NCBI GenBank assembly: GCA_018882485.1 | Contig: VERU01000037.1 | Coordinates: 1-11,937, forward strand | Direction of reading: 5' to 3' | Source: Rhodoferax sp. | GTDB taxonomy: Bacteria; Pseudomonadota; Gammaproteobacteria; Burkholderiales; Burkholderiaceae_C | Length of the DNA stretch: 11,937 bases | Shown: positions 9,258 through 11,937 of the stretch, one piece after another | Layout of the letters: every line of letters starts with the position of its first letter | Numbering within the stretch: the stretch's first letter is position 1 | The notes under the pieces: generated by a model | What the model was told of the DNA's origin: nothing | Database searches by the model: none | The model's input: the letters and a program-made list of their open reading frames with translations, nothing else | Program-made: the position numbers and the translations under genes

Positions 9258-9686
9258 TTGGCTCGCGCCGCGCCCGTCTGGCCGGCTGCGCTTTGGTGGG
9301 CCAGTCTCACGGCTCTGGGCGGCTGGGTCGTGCCCTTGCTCTTTCTTCACTTGCCCAGCCCGTCGCTGGCGGGTGCTGTGGCGGCTCGCCTGTTTTCCGC
9401 GCAGACCTGGGTGTCGCTGCTGTGCGGCGCCCTGCTGCTGTAGCTATTGATGAAAAATCGAGCTGTAACCCGCGTGGACAAACAGTTGTCTGCTACCAAA
9501 TGGGTAGCAATCGGAATGGTTCTGGCCGCTTTGATCGAATGGGCTGCAGCACCCCGCATTGCGGCCAGGGAGTCATTGCGTCTGTGGCATGCCTTGGCCA
9601 CCCTGCTGTTCCTGCTGCAATGGCTGTGCTCGGCAGCGATCCTGCAAAGGGTGTTGCGCCAGGCCCTCGCGCCGTCTCAGGATTGA
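9258..9686 (+). pseudogene. DUF4149 membrane protein gene interrupted by an in-frame TAG
   Basis: One reading frame encodes a small DUF4149-like membrane protein of unknown function but has a TAG at 9441-9443. Before the stop: a probable TM1 (WPAALWWASLTALGGWVVPLLFL), LFSAQTWVS and the start of TM2 (LLCGALLL). After it, in the same frame: a basic loop, TM3 (WVAIGMVLAALIEW), the conserved APRIAARESLRLWHALATLLF and TM4 (LLQWLCSAAILQ). Together these give the four-TM plan and about 142 codons, so one base change (for example CAG to TAG) would explain the break. TTG and ATG at 9447-9452 could let ribosomes restart, giving two pieces. The 5' start is uncertain: TTG 9258, just after the greA stop, or ATG 9228 with GGAGG at 9212-9216. 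Sequencing error is not excluded. Confidence 0.75.
9440..9508. repeat. Cluster of small inverted repeats inside the DUF4149 gene
   Basis: This AT-richer patch begins at the premature stop. It contains GACAA (9477-9481) with TTGTC (9486-9490) around a 4-base loop, extendable by three more pairs, two of them wobble, to 9474-9493. It also contains GCTACC (9492-9497) with GGTAGC (9503-9508) around a 5-base loop. GTAGC recurs at 9440-9444 and 9504-9508, framing the patch. It is reminiscent of small dispersed palindromic repeats in Comamonadaceae genomes, but I could not test copy number. Confidence 0.45.
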
Positions 9687-10150
9687 GCGCGTTTCTTCTC
9701 GCTGATTTGCCGCGGCTTGGCTCGTTTGACCTGACCTCCAGGCGTGAGTCGCTGGTTGCCCATTACCCTCAAGGTCTTGACTTCCGGTTTTTGTCCGGCC
9801 AGGCGGCTGAACTTCAGCACCTTCACGTCGCGGGGGCCGGGCTTGCGGTTTTCGTCCGGTACGCTTGGGCGTTCGGCTTTGGGCCGCCACAGCACCAACA
9901 GCTTGCCAATGTGCTGTATCGGAGCGGCATCCAGGGATTCGGCCAGCGTCTGCAGCATCGTGTCCCGGGCCTGTCGGTCATCGGACAGAACTCGAACCTT
10001 GATCAGACCGTGGGCGGCCAGGGCTTGGTCAACTTCGCGTTGCACCGCTGCGGTCAGTCCATCCGAGCCGATCATCACGACGGGGGCCAGGTGATGGGCC
10101 GCAGAGCGGTGTTCCTTGCGTTGAGCAGGGGTCAGGGCAATCGTTGGCAT
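9677..10150 (-). CDS. yhbY: YhbY family (CRM domain) RNA-binding protein
   Basis: YhbY is a CRM-domain protein that binds RNA and associates with pre-50S ribosomal particles. The product is 157 aa, longer than E. coli YhbY (about 97). The CRM/KH-like domain spans about residues 3-96: LTPAQRKEHRSAAHHL, the loop VMIGSDGLT with a G-x-x-G pattern (Gly28, Gly31), VRVLSDDRQ and IQHIGKLLVLWRP. The rest is a basic tail (KRAKPRQISEKKRAQS), probably disordered and RNA-binding. ATG at 10150 gives the family-like start MPTIALTP, but no Shine-Dalgarno precedes it; GTG at 10168 would add six residues and has a weak GGGAA. The 3' end overlaps the convergent DUF4149 gene by 10 bases. The divergent partner rlmE also acts on the large ribosomal subunit. 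Confidence 0.9.
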   Translation of the reverse strand: MPTIALTPAQRKEHRSAAHHLAPVVMIGSDGLTAAVQREVDQALAAHGLIKVRVLSDDRQARDTMLQTLAESLDAAPIQHIGKLLVLWRPKAERPSVPDENRKPGPRDVKVLKFSRLAGQKPEVKTLRVMGNQRLTPGGQVKRAKPRQISEKKRAQS

Positions 10151-10179
10151 GGGCGTATTATCGATCACAGGAATTTCCC
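10151..10179. promoter_or_regulatory. Short divergent control region of yhbY and rlmE
   Basis: Only 29 bases separate the two start codons. TATTAT (10155-10160, plus strand) and GATAAT (10161-10156, minus strand) overlap as -10-like hexamers, one for each direction, so both transcripts would have very short or no leaders. AGGAA at 10169-10173 is the rlmE ribosome-binding site. No clear -35 is seen for either. These assignments are tentative. Confidence 0.35.
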
Positions 10180-10848
10180 ATGGCAGCCTCTCCCAAAAGC
10201 AGCAAGGTCAACCGCAACTGGTTGCACGACCATGTCAACGATGCTTACGTCAAGCGCGCCCAGCGCGAGGGCTATCGGGCCCGTGCGGCCTTCAAGCTGC
10301 AGGAACTGGACGACACATTCCGGCTGGTGCAACCGGAATCGCTGGTGGTGGATCTGGGCTCGACGCCGGGTGCCTGGAGCCAGTACCTGCGGCGGCGCAT
10401 GGACGCAGGCCGATCGTCTCAGGATGGGGCCCCGCGCCCCCCGCTGGGCGAGGTGATCGCCTTGGACCTCCTGCCGATGGAGCCGATTCCCGGGGTGCGT
10501 TTTCTGCAGGGCGATTTCCGTGAGCCGGACGCGTTGCGTCAACTGGAGGGGCTGCTGGCTGGGCGTCGGGCCGATCTGGTGGTGTCGGACATGGCGCCCA
10601 ATCTGTCGGGGATCGCTTCGGCCGACGCCGCCCGGATGCAAGATCTGGTCGAGCTTGCCGTCGATTTCGCGGCCTCCCACCTGCATTCCAGAGGGGCACT
10701 GGTGGCCAAGGTTTTTCATGGCGCGGGCTACGACCCGGTCGTGCGACGATTCCGTGAAGTCTTCGAACAGGTCAAGCCCTTCAAACCGAAAGCGTCGCGC
10801 GACCGTTCGGCCGAGACTTACCTGGTCGGGCTGCGCGTGAAGGTCTGA
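10180..10848 (+). CDS. rlmE: 23S rRNA (uridine-2552-2'-O)-methyltransferase RlmE (FtsJ/RrmJ)
   Basis: RlmE methylates the ribose of U2552 in the A-loop of 23S rRNA at a late step of 50S assembly and is heat-induced in E. coli. The product is 222 aa (E. coli 209). The N-terminal NRNWLHDHVNDAYVKRAQREGYRARAAFK region gives catalytic Lys39; VVDLGSTPGAWSQYL is the SAM-binding motif; Asp137 in SDMAPNLSG, Lys177 in VAKVFHG and Glu212 in AETYLVG complete the K-D-K-E tetrad. A 16-residue linker (DAGRSSQDGAPRPPLG) after the first helix accounts for most of the extra length. ATG 10180 has AGGAA at 10169-10173, 6 bases upstream. The rlmE-ftsH order is the same as in E. coli. Confidence 0.96.
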   Translation: MAASPKSSKVNRNWLHDHVNDAYVKRAQREGYRARAAFKLQELDDTFRLVQPESLVVDLGSTPGAWSQYLRRRMDAGRSSQDGAPRPPLGEVIALDLLPMEPIPGVRFLQGDFREPDALRQLEGLLAGRRADLVVSDMAPNLSGIASADAARMQDLVELAVDFAASHLHSRGALVAKVFHGAGYDPVVRRFREVFEQVKPFKPKASRDRSAETYLVGLRVKV

Positions 10849-10852
10849 GCTC

Positions 10853-10876
10853 GAACCCCTTGAGCAACCGGGGTTC
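10853..10876 (+). terminator. Hairpin after rlmE, weak terminator candidate
   Basis: GAACCCC (10853-10859) and GGGGTTC (10870-10876) form a perfect 7-bp stem around a 10-base loop, starting 5 bases after the rlmE stop. There is no U-run downstream, so it is at best a weak or factor-assisted terminator, or a transcript-stabilising end. Confidence 0.35.
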
Positions 10877-10902
10877 AAGTCGGTTGAGGGCCTCTCGATG
10901 GA

Positions 10903-10930
10903 CTTGAAACCACTAGAATGATCCGCATGT
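10903..10930 (+). promoter_or_regulatory. Candidate sigma-32 (RpoH) heat-shock promoter for ftsH
   Basis: CTTGAAA at 10903-10909 matches the sigma-32 -35 consensus exactly. After a 13-base spacer, CCGCATGT at 10923-10930 matches the -10 consensus CCCCATNT at all but one fixed position. Transcription would start near 10937, about 35 bases before the ftsH TTG. FtsH degrades sigma-32 and is heat-induced in E. coli, so a heat-shock promoter here makes biological sense. A sigma-70-like TAGAAT (10914-10919) overlaps it but has no matching -35. Confidence 0.6.
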
Positions 10931-10970
10931 GGATGCAGTCGCTGCAAGAGTCCGCAGTCTGGAGCGTAGC

Positions 10971-11937
10971 TTGAACAATCAATGGTTTTCCAAAATCGCC
11001 GTTTGGCTGGTGATCGCCCTGGTGCTGTTCACTGTGTTCAAGCAGTTCGACACCCGTGGCACGGCTGGCGCTGGCTACCTCGGTTATTCGGATTTCCTGG
11101 AGGAAGTCCGTGGCAAGCGGATCAAGAGCGCGGTCATCCAGGAAGGGCAGGGCGGAACCGAAATTTTGGCCGTTACCACCGACGAGCGCAAAGTGCGCAC
11201 CACCGCCACTTACCTTGACCGTGGCCTGGTGGGTGACCTGATTGCCAATGGCGTCAAGTTCGATGTGAAGCCCCGTGAGGAGAGCTCGCTGCTCATGACG
11301 CTGCTCGTGAGTTGGGGGCCCATGCTGCTGCTGATCGGCGTGTGGGTCTATTTCATGCGACAGATGCAGGGCGGTGGCAAGGGCGGCGCCTTCAGTTTTG
11401 GCAAGAGCAAGGCCCGCATGCTCGACGAAAGCACCAACCCGGTGACGTTTGCCGATGTGGCGGGTTGCGACGAGGCCAAGGAAGAGGTCAAGGAAGTGGT
11501 CGATTTCCTGAAGGATCCTCAGAAATTCCAGAAGCTTGGCGGGCGCATTCCCCGTGGCTTGCTGCTCGTCGGGCCGCCTGGCACTGGCAAAACCCTGCTG
11601 GCCAAAAGCATTGCGGGCGAAGCCAAAGTGCCCTTTTTCTCGATTTCCGGTTCGGACTTTGTCGAGATGTTCGTGGGCGTGGGAGCGGCTCGTGTTCGAG
11701 ACATGTTCGACAACGCCAAGAAAAATGCGCCTTGCATCATTTTCATTGACGAAATCGACGCGGTAGGCCGTCAGCGCGGGGCGGGTCTGGGCGGAGGCAA
11801 CGACGAGCGCGAGCAGACCCTGAACCAGATGCTCGTCGAGATGGACGGTTTTGAAACCAACGCGGGCGTGATCGTGGTTGCGGCCACGAATCGCCCCGAT
11901 ATTCTGGATGCGGCATTGTTGCGCCCAGGGCGTTTTG
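10971..11937 (+). CDS. ftsH: ATP-dependent zinc metalloprotease FtsH, N-terminal part
   Basis: FtsH is a membrane-anchored hexameric AAA+ protease that degrades misassembled membrane proteins and regulators such as sigma-32 and LpxC. The first 322 residues are present; the window ends before the HEXXH protease domain. TM1 is at about residues 8-23 ([15 protein letters not shown]), a periplasmic domain follows, and TM2 is at about 107-128. The AAA module has Walker A GPPGTGKT at 201-208, [19 protein letters not shown] as the substrate-contacting pore-loop region, Walker B IIFIDEID with Asp260 and Glu261, and the start of the second region of homology [18 protein letters not shown] at 305-322. 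The TTG start at 10971 is set by GGAG at 10961-10964, 6 bases upstream, and the family-typical start NNQWFSK. Confidence 0.96.
   Translation, partial: MNNQWFSKIAVWLVIALVLFTVFKQFDTRGTAGAGYLGYSDFLEEVRGKRIKSAVIQEGQGGTEILAVTTDERKVRTTATYLDRGLVGDLIANGVKFDVKPREESSLLMTLLVSWGPMLLLIGVWVYFMRQMQGGGKGGAFSFGKSKARMLDESTNPVTFADVAGCDEAKEEVKEVVDFLKDPQKFQKLGGRIPRGLLLVGPPGTGKTLLAKSIAGEAKVPFFSISGSDFVEMFVGVGAARVRDMFDNAKKNAPCIIFIDEIDAVGRQRGAGLGGGNDEREQTLNQMLVEMDGFETNAGVIVVAATNRPDILDAALLRPGRF

Noticed and set aside
9293..10456. A 387-codon open frame on the plus strand crossing DUF4149, yhbY and rlmE
   Set aside because: It runs out of frame with greA/DUF4149/rlmE and antisense to yhbY, all of which have clear family motifs. 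Its translation is rich in Arg, Gly, Gln and His without recognisable domains, as expected for shadow frames in GC-rich DNA.

Overview
The window is a housekeeping stretch of a GC-rich betaproteobacterial chromosome, most likely Burkholderiales and probably near Comamonadaceae. Three things point there: the order lpxD-fabZ-lpxA-lpxB-rnhB-TrmH/SpoU methyltransferase; the order carA-carB-greA-DUF4149-yhbY(reverse)-rlmE-ftsH, a neighbourhood I associate with Burkholderiales; and an LpxA residue that predicts C10 lipid A acyl chains. The assignment rests on gene order and remembered homologues, not on a search. Both ends are cut: lpxD lacks its 5' part and ftsH its 3' part.

Positions 1-4039 hold a tightly packed forward operon. 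The tail of lpxD, then fabZ, lpxA and lpxB, cover early lipid A synthesis plus the fatty-acid dehydratase that competes for the same 3-hydroxyacyl-ACP. They are followed by rnhB (RNase HII) and a SpoU-type RNA methyltransferase. Genes overlap or lie a few bases apart, except lpxA-lpxB, whose gap holds a near-perfect 20-bp palindrome.

Positions 4040-4263 are non-coding. They contain a perfect TATAAT box and a leader that can form two competing hairpins, one of them covering the carA ribosome-binding site. Positions 4264-9256 hold carA and carB (carbamoyl-phosphate synthetase, feeding pyrimidine and arginine synthesis), then greA.

Positions 9258-9686 hold a small DUF4149 membrane-protein gene interrupted by an in-frame TAG just before a patch of small palindromes; it is probably a pseudogene or a split gene. 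On the reverse strand, yhbY (RNA-binding, ribosome-associated) converges on it and diverges from rlmE (23S rRNA 2'-O-methyltransferase), with only 29 bases between the two starts. ftsH (membrane AAA+ protease) follows after a 122-base gap that carries a good match to a sigma-32 heat-shock promoter.

I see no CRISPR array, tRNA, rRNA, transposase, phage gene or defence system. Nothing here looks like a new multi-gene system. The points worth a second look are the broken DUF4149 gene, the heat-shock promoter, the LpxA acyl-length residue and the leader structures.
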